Assembly (NCBI GenBank): GCA_003116975.1
Contig: BGKB01000068.1
Coordinates: 248,001-312,000, forward strand
Direction of reading: 5' to 3'
From: Aurantiochytrium sp. KH105
Lineage: Eukaryota; Sar; Bigyra; Thraustochytrida; Thraustochytriidae
Length of the DNA stretch: 64,000 nt
Shown: piece by piece, positions 21,823-32,200 of the stretch
How the letters are laid out: every line of letters begins with the position of its first letter
How positions within the stretch are numbered: the stretch's first letter is position 1
Position numbers and translations under genes: made by a program
The notes under the pieces: model-generated
The model's input: the letters and a program-made list of their open reading frames with translations, nothing else
What the model was told of the DNA's origin: nothing
Databases searched by the model: none

Positions 21823-22743
21823 GCGAAGCCGTTGCTGGCGCGCATCCTCGCCAACTCCAGTCCATGACAAACACCCCTCAAACCTCCCTGCATTTGATCG
21901 GACTTCAAACTTCATCGAACATAATCATACGAAAGCGACCTCCTCCTATTTCTTTCTTTTCTTTTCGTTTCCGTTCTGTTCTGTCCATTGAATGCCATAC
22001 CTTCTGTGAAATTGCCATTTCCTGGCTTGGTCGCGACGTTGCGCAGCGCTCCTTCCCAGCGGAGAGCCGCGTTTTCACCTACCAAAAAAAAACGATGCGC
22101 GCGCGATCTCTGTGAGCAAAAGGAACAATTCTGCTTGCACCGTTTTGAAATCCAACTACTACTTCTTCTTCTTCTTCTCTTCTTTTCAGAGTCGCTGCTG
22201 CTGTTTCAGAAGCTGCTGCTGATACTGATGATGATGCAATATTTACCAACTGTAAACAGGAGAAAGTAAATCATAGAATTGCTAGAAATTTAGCCGAAAC
22301 CTTCATTCTTTTAAAGAATCGTATCAGGTCCTGAACGTCGCCTCTTTCTCGAAAAGTATACAAGTGATTCGCTGCTATCCGTATTCCTGCAAAGATGGCC
22401 AAAGAATATCTCTGTTTTGGCAGCCCAGTGACGAACGTGGCCAAAAAACTTGCAAAATCATCTCCTCAAATCCTAACAAAGTCATCTTTTTCCTTTGCGA
22501 GAAGTCAAGGGCTCTTCTCCACACTGGAAAAACGTCAACCCTCTTGCATGAAAATAGCACCGGCGGCGATGAGGAGGTTCGATCATCCAAGGTCAAGATG
22601 ATCCTCGGAAACCTAAACTGTGTCCTGTATTTTCAACTTGAATTTTTCCCTCGTACCGGACACTTTTCCAACCACCGTGCGCTAGACTTGAAAAGAAAAC
22701 CCAGCGCAGCCAGAGCCCAATTGCCGCGCTGTGCACGCGAGCC
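21823..22743. other. Noncoding interval
   Basis: Holds the 3-prime end of the SANT-like gene and the upstream region of the ubinuclein-like gene. TTC and CTG short repeats lie at 22155-22235. The open frame 22364-22789 has no family signature and runs into the next gene in another frame; I do not call it. Confidence 0.5.
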
Positions 22744-25293
22744 ATGGAGGCGCAGGCGGCAGAGAGCTCGCGCGGGACGCAGCGAGTGACTTCGCTTGAC
22801 CTGACAGGCAACCAGAATGAGTTTACCGTGAGCAACGCAGCGAGTAAGAAGCCGAAACGCAAGGCAAATGGGACAGCGACAACCGCGGGCTCGACGCAGT
22901 CCGCTGCAAACAACGAGGCGGGCGCGGGCAATGGCGGGCCGTCGCAGACGGCCACCTTTCCCGAAGATGTAAATGGCGCGTCCGCTTTGCGCGCTCTCTC
23001 ACGGGATCCTATCATGCGCAGCGACATGGGCGCCGGCGGCTCCTTGAATGCCGTCATTGCCAGGATCGAACAGCGCTGTCTCGACGCCGGCGAGATTTCT
23101 GAAGAAGACTCAGACGGCGACCTCGATCAATCGTCTCATTCTCGCTCCGAAACGCATCTTGACAAAGGCAAGCACGAGTCGGCCAATGGAGGAGGAGGAG
23201 CAGGAGCAGGAGCAGGAAGAGGCACTGGCGATGGCGGCAACGGAGCAAGCTCCTCCCGCACCGCTGCTGCCGCAGCCGCTACCCGACGACGTCAAAAAAA
23301 AGCTAACAAGGAGGAACAGGAATGGCTCAAAAGCGGCGAAGGCTTCCTCGCAGACGAGGACGAGGAGAACGAAGACGACATTGCCCGACGCGAAGCCCTG
23401 GAAAAGGCCCTCGAGAATGATGGCTTTTACGTTCACCGCGGCCCTCTGCTTTCGCGTGCGAGACGCAAAAGCATTCGTCGTGAAGTGGAGGAACGCCAGC
23501 AAAAAAAGGCAAACAGAAAAAAAGCAACCGCTGGGCGCCGAGCCGACGCTGGAACGCGTGGGCCCCGCGGCGACCTTTCCCCCGAGGATACAGAGGAGGC
23601 CCGAAAGGCCGTTGCGTCGCTCTTAAACTCAGTGAGAAAAATTTACGAAAAGGTCGAAAAAGATGCAACCGGTCAGCCGACGCCCAGCGCCGTCTATACC
23701 CGTGAGCTTGACCTTGTGCTCGTCACATTTGTCAAACGCACCCTTCGCAACGAAAAGTCAACTGCGCGCAAAGAGTTCATGAAGGACATTGTCAATCGAG
23801 CGTTCCGCAACCAGACCTTGGCCGAATTCAAGAAACATCTCAAGCGTGTTGGGCTCGTCGCCAATGTCAACACCCTGCGCAACGACTTCAAAACCGCCCT
23901 CGTCGCTTTCGCCGACGCGCTCGAGCGCCGCGGTGTCACCAACGCCACCAGCCGCGTTAGATCTCGGGTGCGCAAGAAGAAAGTCAAAGCGTCTCTGCAG
24001 CAGCGCCAAAACCTCGCCGAAGCAGGGCCCGGGGCGGCTGCGGCGGCGCAAACGACTCTCGCCGGCAAGCCTCACCATCCGTATGGTCTGCATGTGTGGT
24101 CGTCCGTCATTTCGCGCCAAGACGGTCTCGACGATGCGGCTCTTGACAATCTCTACTTTGGGCGCCTCTCTCCCGCCGACGTGGCCAGCGCGACGCAGAC
24201 TCCGACCGCAAATGCACCCAAGTCCTGGGCTGACCTCTTAAAATGCTTTGTTGGCAAGGCTGAGCGCGAAGGCGAGACCGATCCTTCGCAGATCTTGGGG
24301 TCCGCGTCCGCGGCGAGCGAACAGGCTTCTCGGAGACGACGCATCCGCGCCATGTGCAAGGGATATCTCCAACGCTGTACCACGAGTCAGGGCGGCCCAG
24401 AGTTCTTTTGGGATCTCAAGTCCCTCAAGCTGCTCGATCAGCTCGGGATTGCGCACAAAAAGTTCTACCTCAAGAGCGTGGAAATCTGGAAACACGAAAT
24501 TGCTCTGTTTGGCAAGATCAAAACGCAGTGCCGTGACCGCGAGGCGTTCAAGACTGACATCCGTAATCTCTGGGGCGACAAGAGAACCGTGTCCATGGCA
24601 GAGCTCAGCACCTTGCTTGCCTCATCTGATGTCAGACCGGTGCAGCTCGCCGTTCCGCCTACGCCTGGTGCCGCTGTGTCATCCAGTGCGAGCGCTGAGA
24701 CCAATGCAGTGCCTAATGCAGCTGCGGGGCCATCATCAGCGGCGGCGGCGACAACGACGACGACGACAACGGCGAGCGGCCCTGCCAAGGCTAACGTATC
24801 CAAGGCCTTGAATGGTAGTACTGTACCCAAGTCTCCGACGGCGGCCGATGTGCATTTGTTCCAGCAGCAGATGACGATAAACAATACTGGCTCCAAGCGA
24901 AAGACGGCGCCCTCTGAGGAGGGCCACAACCCGAAAATAAAGGCCAAGAAAAAATTACGACGCGCTCAAGATTTCCCAACGATAGACTTTCGGGAGTCCG
25001 ACTTTGGTGCACAAGGGCACGCATTATCCTCCATGCACGCGAGTGTTGGCACGCCATCTACCAAGCCCAAGTCCCAGCTCAAGTCCAAGCCAACTTCCCC
25101 GCAGTCTCAAACGAAGAGGACGCCCGTGAAAGGCATTGAGGCCAACCACGAAGAAGGAGCCAAGTCTTTGTCTCGTCCGAAAAAGAGCCCCGCAACGAGC
25201 TCCGCGCATAAGGCCTCTGCAAGACCGCCCATGAAAACCGGCGATTTTGCAACTGTGACCTTTTGCGAGGCAGATTTCCAGCTCTCTCGCTAG
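22744..25293 (+). CDS. Ubinuclein/HPC2-like HIRA-complex subunit, 849 aa
   Basis: Residues about 196-240 (GEGFLADEDEENEDD, then ALENDGFYVHRGPLL) match the Hpc2-related domain of ubinuclein, yeast Hpc2 and plant UBN, which binds HIRA in the H3.3 chaperone complex. Residues about 295-370 (YTRELDLVLVTFVKR through FRNQTLAEFKKHLKRVGLV) resemble the ubinuclein middle domain. The protein is nuclear, with basic clusters such as KKPKRK and RRRQKKANKK. The C-terminal third is disordered and Ser/Thr/Lys-rich. Two copies of a short motif, FPTIDFRESDF and FATVTFCEADF, lie near 735 and at the extreme C-terminus. Single exon. The TAG stop is followed within 10 bp by a minisatellite. The family call rests on the HRD-like segment and the order of domains. 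Confidence 0.78.
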   Translation: MEAQAAESSRGTQRVTSLDLTGNQNEFTVSNAASKKPKRKANGTATTAGSTQSAANNEAGAGNGGPSQTATFPEDVNGASALRALSRDPIMRSDMGAGGSLNAVIARIEQRCLDAGEISEEDSDGDLDQSSHSRSETHLDKGKHESANGGGGAGAGAGRGTGDGGNGASSSRTAAAAAATRRRQKKANKEEQEWLKSGEGFLADEDEENEDDIARREALEKALENDGFYVHRGPLLSRARRKSIRREVEERQQKKANRKKATAGRRADAGTRGPRGDLSPEDTEEARKAVASLLNSVRKIYEKVEKDATGQPTPSAVYTRELDLVLVTFVKRTLRNEKSTARKEFMKDIVNRAFRNQTLAEFKKHLKRVGLVANVNTLRNDFKTALVAFADALERRGVTNATSRVRSRVRKKKVKASLQQRQNLAEAGPGAAAAAQTTLAGKPHHPYGLHVWSSVISRQDGLDDAALDNLYFGRLSPADVASATQTPTANAPKSWADLLKCFVGKAEREGETDPSQILGSASAASEQASRRRRIRAMCKGYLQRCTTSQGGPEFFWDLKSLKLLDQLGIAHKKFYLKSVEIWKHEIALFGKIKTQCRDREAFKTDIRNLWGDKRTVSMAELSTLLASSDVRPVQLAVPPTPGAAVSSSASAETNAVPNAAAGPSSAAAATTTTTTTASGPAKANVSKALNGSTVPKSPTAADVHLFQQQMTINNTGSKRKTAPSEEGHNPKIKAKKKLRRAQDFPTIDFRESDFGAQGHALSSMHASVGTPSTKPKSQLKSKPTSPQSQTKRTPVKGIEANHEEGAKSLSRPKKSPATSSAHKASARPPMKTGDFATVTFCEADFQLSR

Positions 25294-25300
25294 CTCGCTG

Positions 25301-25590
25301 GCGATGCGAAGCGATGCGAAGCGATGCAAAGCGATGCAAAGCGATGCGAAGCGATGCAAAGCGATGCGAAGCGATGCAAAGCGATGCGAAGCGATGCGAA
25401 GCGATGCAAAGCGATGCAAAGCGATGCGAAGCGATGCAAAGCGATGCGAAGCGATGCAAAGCGATGCGAAGCGATGCAAAGCGATGCGAAGTGATGCAAA
25501 GCGATGCGAAGCGATGCAAAGTGATGCAAAGCGATGCGAAGCGATGCGAAGTGATGCAAAGCGATGCGAAGCGATGCAAAGTGATGCAAA
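25301..25590. repeat. 10-bp minisatellite, 29 units of GYGATGCRAA
   Basis: Twenty-nine units in perfect 10-bp register. Each is GCGATGCGAA or GCGATGCAAA, with a C-to-T variant (GTGATGCAAA) at the right end. It begins just after the ubinuclein-like stop codon, so it probably lies in that 3-prime UTR. Frames through it give repeated HRFASLCIAS or KRCEAMQSDA and are not genes. Confidence 0.97.
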
Positions 25591-26749
25591 GCTCGCCGAG
25601 CTAACTTTCCAGCTGGTTTGCACCTGTTCAAAACTCTTCATCGCCCGCCGTAAACCGTAAAATCATAATACAGCAGTCTGCAGTGCTGCGGTGCTGCCAA
25701 TGGCGGATTTCTTCGGCATTGTCTTTGCTCTTGATTTTCTCTCCGAGGCTATTTCGAAGAAGCTCTCTCTACCCATTCATGCACGCACGCATGCATCCAA
25801 CCATCCATCTTTCATGCATCCTCCTCCACCGTACGTAAATAAAAAAACCGCAGCCTACAACAACATGCATGAAATAAGAATGCAGCGCTGCCGCCGGTGG
25901 CGAGATCCTTCAGCACCGTGGAGCCCACGCTCTCACTCATCAGTCCCCGAGGCTATCCCCGCCTTCTCGACCCCGGTCGCCATTCCCCGCGTTCCTTCCT
26001 TCCTTCCTTCCCCCCCTCCCCCCCCATGTACGATACCGCGCAGTCCCGTGCCCTAACCCTAGCCCGCGGCGGCCCAAGATAGGCCACTTCTGGCGGCCAT
26101 ACGTGGCGGCGGCGGAGCCCGAGTTGCGGCGCGTTTGCGGCCCTGTGCGCGGGGGCCATTCCCGACTTGCGGCGGCGGCGCGCAAGTGCGGAATGCGCGG
26201 GCCCATAGTGCGCGGCGGCGCCTGCTTCTTTCTGCCGGCTCGGGCGGGAGAGGCGGGGCGGCAGGGCAATCAATCGTCCATCGAGCGGACGCGAGTCGCG
26301 ACGTACGTGGCGGAGGAGGACCCCGAGGGCGCGGAGCTGCGCGGAGCTGCGCGGCGAGCGGCGGGGAGAAGGCGCGGGAGAAGGCGCGGGAGACGCGGGC
26401 ACGCGAGAGGGCGGGCGAGCGAGCTGGCGAGCTGGCGTCGCGGCGAAGGGAAATGCATGGAGGCGTGCAATGCAGGCCGCGCACGGCCAGTCAGGCAGTC
26501 TGCGGGCAGGCTGCGCGAGGTCGATGTGCGAGGCGAGGCGAGGCGAGGCGACCTGGGCGGCCAGGAGAGAGGAGAGTAGAGAAGAGTAGAGCTGAAGAGC
26601 AGAGTAGAACAGAGCAGAGAAAGCTTAAAGAGGTGGCGCTCGAGAAGCGCAGGCACGAAAAACAGCACGGAAGACTGACATGTTGAGCGCACGGATTGAT
26701 GACGATTGACGAAATGCAGACGTAGCACCTTCAACAACAAAGGGGCAAG
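25591..26749. promoter_or_regulatory. Upstream region of RPL27A
   Basis: Contains GCATGCAT-rich sequence at 25775-25825, TTCC repeats near 25990, an inverted pair of CGACTTGCG and CGCAAGTGCG arms with flanking ATTCC/GGAAT at 26158-26197, a GCGAG run at 26530-26550, and AGAGTAGA/GAGCAGAG purine repeats at 26570-26620 just before the probable start. A single CCCTAACCCTAG at 26050 is not a telomeric array. No gene is seen. Confidence 0.5.
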
Positions 26750-26892
26750 ATGCCTTCCCGCCTCAGCAAGAACCGCAAGAAGCGCGGCCACGTCTCTGCC
26801 GGTCATGGTCGTATTGGCAAGCACCGGTCGCACCCTGGTGGTCGCGGTAACGCTGGTGGCCAGCACCACCACCGTACGCTCTTTGACAAGTT

Positions 26893-26925
<33 letters not shown>

Positions 26926-27199
26926 CCACTACCACATGAAGAAGAGTGTGTATTACTGCCCGACCATCAGCGTTGAGCGCTTGTGGAACCTTGTCCCCCG
27001 CGAGGTCCTCGAGAGCGCCAAGGCTGACACCTCTGGCAAGAACGCCCCCGTCATCGACGTCACCGAGCACGGCTTCTTCAAGGTCCTTGGCACGGGCCAC
27101 CTCCCCGAGGCTCCCGTCGTCGTCAAGGCACGGTTCTTTACCAAGGGTGCGGAGAAGAAGATCAAGGAGATCGGCGGCGCTTGCGTGCTTACTGCCTAA
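26750..27199 (+). CDS. RPL27A: 60S ribosomal protein L27a (uL15), 149 aa
   Basis: Full-length match in order and length to eukaryotic uL15. The N-terminus [20 protein letters not shown] is basic, followed by [18 protein letters not shown] and [20 protein letters not shown]. The C-terminal half has [10 protein letters not shown]-type sequence (here [18 protein letters not shown]) and ends [12 protein letters not shown]. It binds 25S/28S rRNA in the large subunit near the peptidyl-transferase centre region. Single exon, with strong preference for C-ending codons as expected of a highly expressed gene. The upstream purine-rich AGAG tract resembles other strongly expressed genes here. Confidence 0.98.
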
Positions 27200-27908
27200 A
27201 CACAATGTGATCCTTTTCTTTGCCACACGTTCTTTCTTGCATCCTCATCTATAAAGGAAGAGTCGGTGTCGACATACACCGTCTGCTTGCTTGTTTGCTT
27301 CTTTTAATTCAATGCAATGTTTGGCAGACCTCACCAGCCTCCGTCAAGATAAGGCCGAGGGCGTGCTCTCAAGCATTGCAAAACCACTTGTCTCTGTCTC
27401 GGCACCCGACTCTTGCTCCTTTGCTTGCTCGCGTGTACGCATAACATCAGCATCAGCATCAGCATCACAAGTCAGAAGTCAGATTTTGCACGTCTCCCGC
27501 GCAGAGAGAAGAAAAGAGGAGCTTCAAGCAAATTTTTCCATCCATGTGATGCGAGTATCTCTTCTCGAGTTGCTCAATCAAGTCCGCAGCCATCACAAGC
27601 TTATTTTTATTAAAATTTTTAAAAATACGGCAATTCTGCCGTCGGCGGTTATGGGCAAGAAAATCTTTTGACATGTAGAATGGTGTCGGTACTCCAAGGC
27701 AGAAGCTCAACGTCATTCGCCTTGACCAATGCGTACTAGTAGGCCTAGGCCCTCATTTCTCTTTTTTTTTTTCTTTTCTTTTCTTTTTTTCTTACTTCGA
27801 CGGACGTTCTCTTGCTCTGTTCTTCTAGTCGCTGCAGAACAACATTTTGCGGAAAAGCGCCCAACCGCCCGCGCAAGGCATTGGGCTAATCGATTGATCG
27901 ATCTGACA
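27200..27908. other. RPL27A 3-prime / APC10 upstream interval
   Basis: Contains a CAGCAT/CATCAG repeat at 27443-27468, an AT-rich TTTTTATTAAAATTTTTAAAAAT stretch at 27600-27625, TAGGCCTA at 27740-27747 and a long pyrimidine tract at 27755-27793. No gene is recognised. Confidence 0.45.
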
Positions 27909-28807
27909 ATGGCAACGCCGCAGAGCGAGCGCGCAGCAACGGCGACCGCGGAGACCCCGGCGGATCCTGCCGACACAGGCAGTGTCGCTGCTCCTCTCAA
28001 AAGGCTCAGCGACACCGAGAAACGCGAGATCGGCGACGAGGTGAGTTGCGTGCGAGTGAGCAGGACCAAGGCGAACGAACAAGCAGACGAAGTCCACGAA
28101 CGCTAATGAAAACGCGCGCGCAATGCTGTTGTTGCTGTTGTAATGGACAATTGAAATCATCCTGCTGCTGGGACGTGTTGATGCATTTGCCGGAAATCGA
28201 CACAGGCGGTATGGTCGCTTTCGACTGCGAAGCCCGGAAATGGCGTTGAGCAGCTCCGCGACAACAACTTTGACTCGTACGTTTGAGTTCTTCTTTGTTT
28301 GATTCTTTACCCGAACATGTCCTCCCGTTCGGACCGTATGCTCACACCGCTGCTTTATTCGCTCGCCCTACACAAAGGTACTGGCAATCAGACGGCCAGC
28401 AACCACATCTCATCAACATTCAATTTCACAAGAAGATGAGCATTGCAGAGGTTGCTCTCTACCTCGACTACAAGCTTGACGAGAGTTATACGCCCAAAAA
28501 GTTGTGCCTCAGAGCAGGAACGACTTTTCACGACCTCGAGCGAGTCCATCAAATTGAACTTGAGGAACCGCAGGGGTGGACCCACATTCCTCTTGGTCAA
28601 ATTGTCAATCATGGGGGTCAAGGCGTGCTGCGAACGCACTTTTTGCAGATTGAGATTCTTGCCATGCACCAAAACGGCAGAGACACGCATATTCGCCAGG
28701 TCAAAGTCTTTGGAACAAGACAAACTGCCGTTCACCGTATGTTGCATGCTGCGTCAGAAAGCGGCTTTTCGACCGTCGACTTTTCCCAGTTCTCCTGTGT
28801 ACGATAG
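27909..28807 (+). CDS. ANAPC10: Anaphase-promoting complex subunit 10 (APC10/DOC1), 210 aa, three exons
   Basis: Exons 27909-28040, 28206-28276 and 28378-28807 give a 633-nt frame. The splice sites are GTGAGT/ACAG and GTACGT/AAAG. Joined protein runs through VWSLSTAKPGNGVEQLRDNN, then YWQSDGQQPHLINIQF, YKLDESYTPKKLCLRAG and LAMHQNGRDTHIRQVKVFG. These are the conserved DOC-domain blocks of APC10, which acts with CDH1/CDC20 as the D-box co-receptor of the APC/C ubiquitin ligase. Intron 1 is phase 0 and intron 2 splits the Ser codon of D-S-Y-W (phase 2). The first 40 residues are an Ala/Thr-rich extension without an obvious counterpart. The C-terminus ends VDFSQFSCVR, near the IR-tail position of the family, but with VR. 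Confidence 0.95.
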
Positions 28808-29219
28808 ATTGATGTTGAAAAGTTTCGCAACGAGCTCCAAAGCCGTCACTTTTCAAGCAAGCAGCAAATTTTAAAAAGAACAGAAAAGGAAAAAAACGAG
28901 ATTGTCATAGCCATGTCCTCTTCCTATCGATCTCCCGACAAGATAAAGACGCCTTGCTCGATGAAAAGAAGAGAGCCAGCCCTTCTTCGTTCCCCGGAGT
29001 CCTTCTCAACCAAAATAGGAGAGCATAACAAAAGAAGCAAAGTTTTCTTTACAGTTTTGTCAAAGCGTTTACGTTCGCTCAGACTCACTCAGAAAATACA
29101 CTGCCAGTCAGTCAGTCAGCTACGCGCGTCAGACAGTGAAATGTAGACAGAGAGTGGATACGAGAAAGAGAACCAGGCATTGCCACGGCTTTCTACTCGA
29201 CATTCCACAATGTAAGAAA
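28808..29219. other. Short convergent interval
   Basis: 412 bp between the APC10 and receptor-kinase gene ends. It is A-rich with AAAAAG tracts and a CAGT tetramer run near 29105-29120. No gene seen. Confidence 0.4.
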
Positions 29220-32200
29220 TCAGACCTTGGCAATGGTCACATCGCGCACGCCGTTTCCGCCTTCGCGAGTAGTACCATCGCAAGTGTCAGTCTTGAAGTT
29301 CACAGAGACGTCGTCGCGCTCACTCGAGGCCACTGCCAACGAGTACTTGACGATCTCCGGAGACAGTCCAAGCTTCTCGCCCAGACATCGCACATGGGCA
29401 TCAGAATATGCTACCTTTGCCCGAAGAGGAAGGCTTTCGACCAACGCGTTTGACGCACGCTCCAAGAGCTGGCAGCTTGAGTCAAAAGTACTCGGCGGCG
29501 AAGGCAATACGCTCTCGTCGACCTGCTTGAGCCACGGGTGCTGCAGCAGAACGTTTGCGCTTGGTCGATTCGCAGGATTCACGGCGAGCGTCTTCGACAT
29601 AAAGTCTCGAAAGCCAGCCGAAAATCGAACCCGGGCAACGGTCGTGAAGCTAGAGCCAGCGCTCGAACACACGCGAGCATACGCCGGCAACGTCACAGTA
29701 GCGCCGCCAACGCGTTCCAAAAGCTTCCAGTACAAATCATGGCTGTCGCCCCCGCCGCCGCCCTGGTTCATACTTGCGCCGCGAGCTGTCGAGCCAGCAG
29801 CCTTTTCTTGATCCGAGGATGTGTTTTCGTCCCCAAGCGTAACGGGATATCGACCGTGAACGAGCGACAAAAGCGTAATGCCAAAGGCCCAAATGTCACT
29901 GGCGTGCGAAGCGCGCTCGCCGCGCAAACGTTCTGGACTCATGTACTTGAGCGTGCCTGCGACCTTGGTGCTTTCCTTGCGCTCGTACGAAGACAGACTC
30001 TGGCACAAACCAAAATCGGCCAAAGTGGCGCGGCCTTCGCGGGACACCAAGACATTGGCTGGCTTCACGTCCAAATGCAAAAGGCCCAGCTCGTCCAGAA
30101 CGGCAAGCGCAGAAAGGACATCCTTGGCCACTTGCGCCAAGAGCACCTCGTTACAGATACCGTAAATGTCCACAGCGCCTGTGTCTCCCTGGTCAGAATG
30201 CTCGCTCCCCATGGACTGGGCCGAAAGCGTCTTTTCCAGCGCAGAGACGGCCCGCTGCGCGACGGATGACGAAAGCACAGTCCGCAACTTGAAGGCGACC
30301 TCGTCCGAGTCACCGTGCAATGGCCGAGCCTCCTGTAAATCGTCGAGAACATCTTGAAGAGATCCACCAGACTCAAAAGCCATGACAACACCGATCCGCT
30401 GCGCATCTTGGTCGAGAAAAGCATTGTGCATTTGCACCACGCGATCACTTGCGACGTTGTCTTTGTGCGTCTCTGCATACTTTCGGACGAGGTCCAAAGC
30501 GCGCACCTCGCGTGTCGCCAAGGACGCATTCAAGAGCGCGATCTCCTTGACAGCTACCAAATGAAGGTTGCGCTTGTCAAGACAAATATACACGGTTCCG
30601 CTTACGCCCGTACCAAGTACGCCGAGACGGACGAGATTCCCCTTGGTGGGTACATCGAACGGAACCAGATCGCTGTTGTCGAGATCAAATTCGTGTTCAC
30701 CCTCGGACGACGGCAACACCACATAGGCCTCGGTGCTAAAGTGAATTCCATCCAACACCATAAAGTCCTTGCTAGAGCGCAGCTGAATTGCAGCATCCTT
30801 ATCGGCCGCCTCTATCGCCTCATCGCCGCATCCCGCAGTCACATCGATGGCCATTCGGCGCGGTGATGGAATGCCGTCGCTCGTATATGCATCGCCGTCG
30901 GCATCTCGCGGCGAAAACAGCCCTTGCCGTCCCAACCTTTCGCCATTACCCAGCCTTCCATTCTGCGACGGCGAAGGCAAAGCATCGTATTGGCCGTTTC
31001 TTGATCTTGCCCGAAGCGCGCCGCGGTCGTCATCATTGCCGTCGCCCTTGTCGCTTGAGTCGCTTGAGTCGGCTCGAGGCGTGTCATACAAAAAGGAATT
31101 CGTCTGCTCCGGGGTCATGGTGTAGCTTGTCTTGGAGACGGCTGACGTATGCGAATTGAGATCGTGCGCGTACTGCGACGGCACGAAGCCTGCAGCGCGA
31201 GGCGAGTCAGAACTGTATGTATCGTGTCGCCACGACGTACGCCCGCCAGGCGTGCACTGCGCTTCAAGGTCCGCATCAGCATATGATCCTGGAGTCGTGG
31301 GCGAAGCCAGAGGCGCTGTGCGGTGGTAAAAGTTGCGACGCAACTTGACGCGCATCTCATCCTCGCGATCGGGATACTGACTCAAGTGAACTGCGTCGTA
31401 GAGAGCAAATCCAACCAGACTTGCCAGCTCAAAAGCGATGATGGCCCAGAGCGCTCCTCCGTAGCGCCGTTTTTCCGAATCAGACGAGTTGGACGAGGTC
31501 CACAACATGGCCCCAATGTAGATGGAAATGAGGTTTGCCTGCGAGAGAGAAGCAAAAGCTGCGTCGAAACGATTCCGATACGGCTGAATGAACTGAAAGA
31601 GAAAGACGGACAAAATGGTGCACACCAAAGCATAGGCGATTTGCACAAAACCTTGATCATACGCGTTTTCCGACGACGAACCGTCATCGTCCATTACTGC
31701 CGTCGGCCCTGGGCGCAAGGCAACCACGCCAGCAATGAGCACCAGCTTTCGTCCAAAGTCAAAACCCTCGAACCACGACGCACGGTTCGTGTAAGGGCTA
31801 TGAAGAAAGTCAAGCCAGCGTACTTTTTCGCGTTCAGCTGGGCCCCAGGTGCCCTTGCGCAACAGTGCGATGTTGCTGCGCAGAGGAATGAGAAACGCCA
31901 GCAGGCCACCAAAGACGAAAAAGATCAAGACAAGGCACGAGTACACGCGCCAGCCCTCGTACGCAGAGCCTTCGCAGTATGTTGAGTAGCTGATGCGCAA
32001 AATGAGCACGCCTTCTACATCTGCGCACATAAAGGTGGCCAGCGAGGACCACAACGCAAAAGGTACCGCCCCAAATAGCGTGAAGAAGAACCACGAGTAC
32101 AGCTTGTCGCGCATGTCGACAAAGTCAGGCGCTGGCAAAAGACGACGCGCAATGAGACCAGCAACAACAATCCCGCTCACCCACAGCATGGCAGGAGCTG

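Noticed and set aside
25024-25641. Repeat proteins such as HRFASLCIAS arrays
   Set aside because: They arise in every frame because the 10-bp minisatellite (30 bp per three units) has no stop in those frames.
26046-26060. Telomere-like CCCTAACCCTAG
   Set aside because: Only two units, not an array; similar single motifs occur elsewhere.
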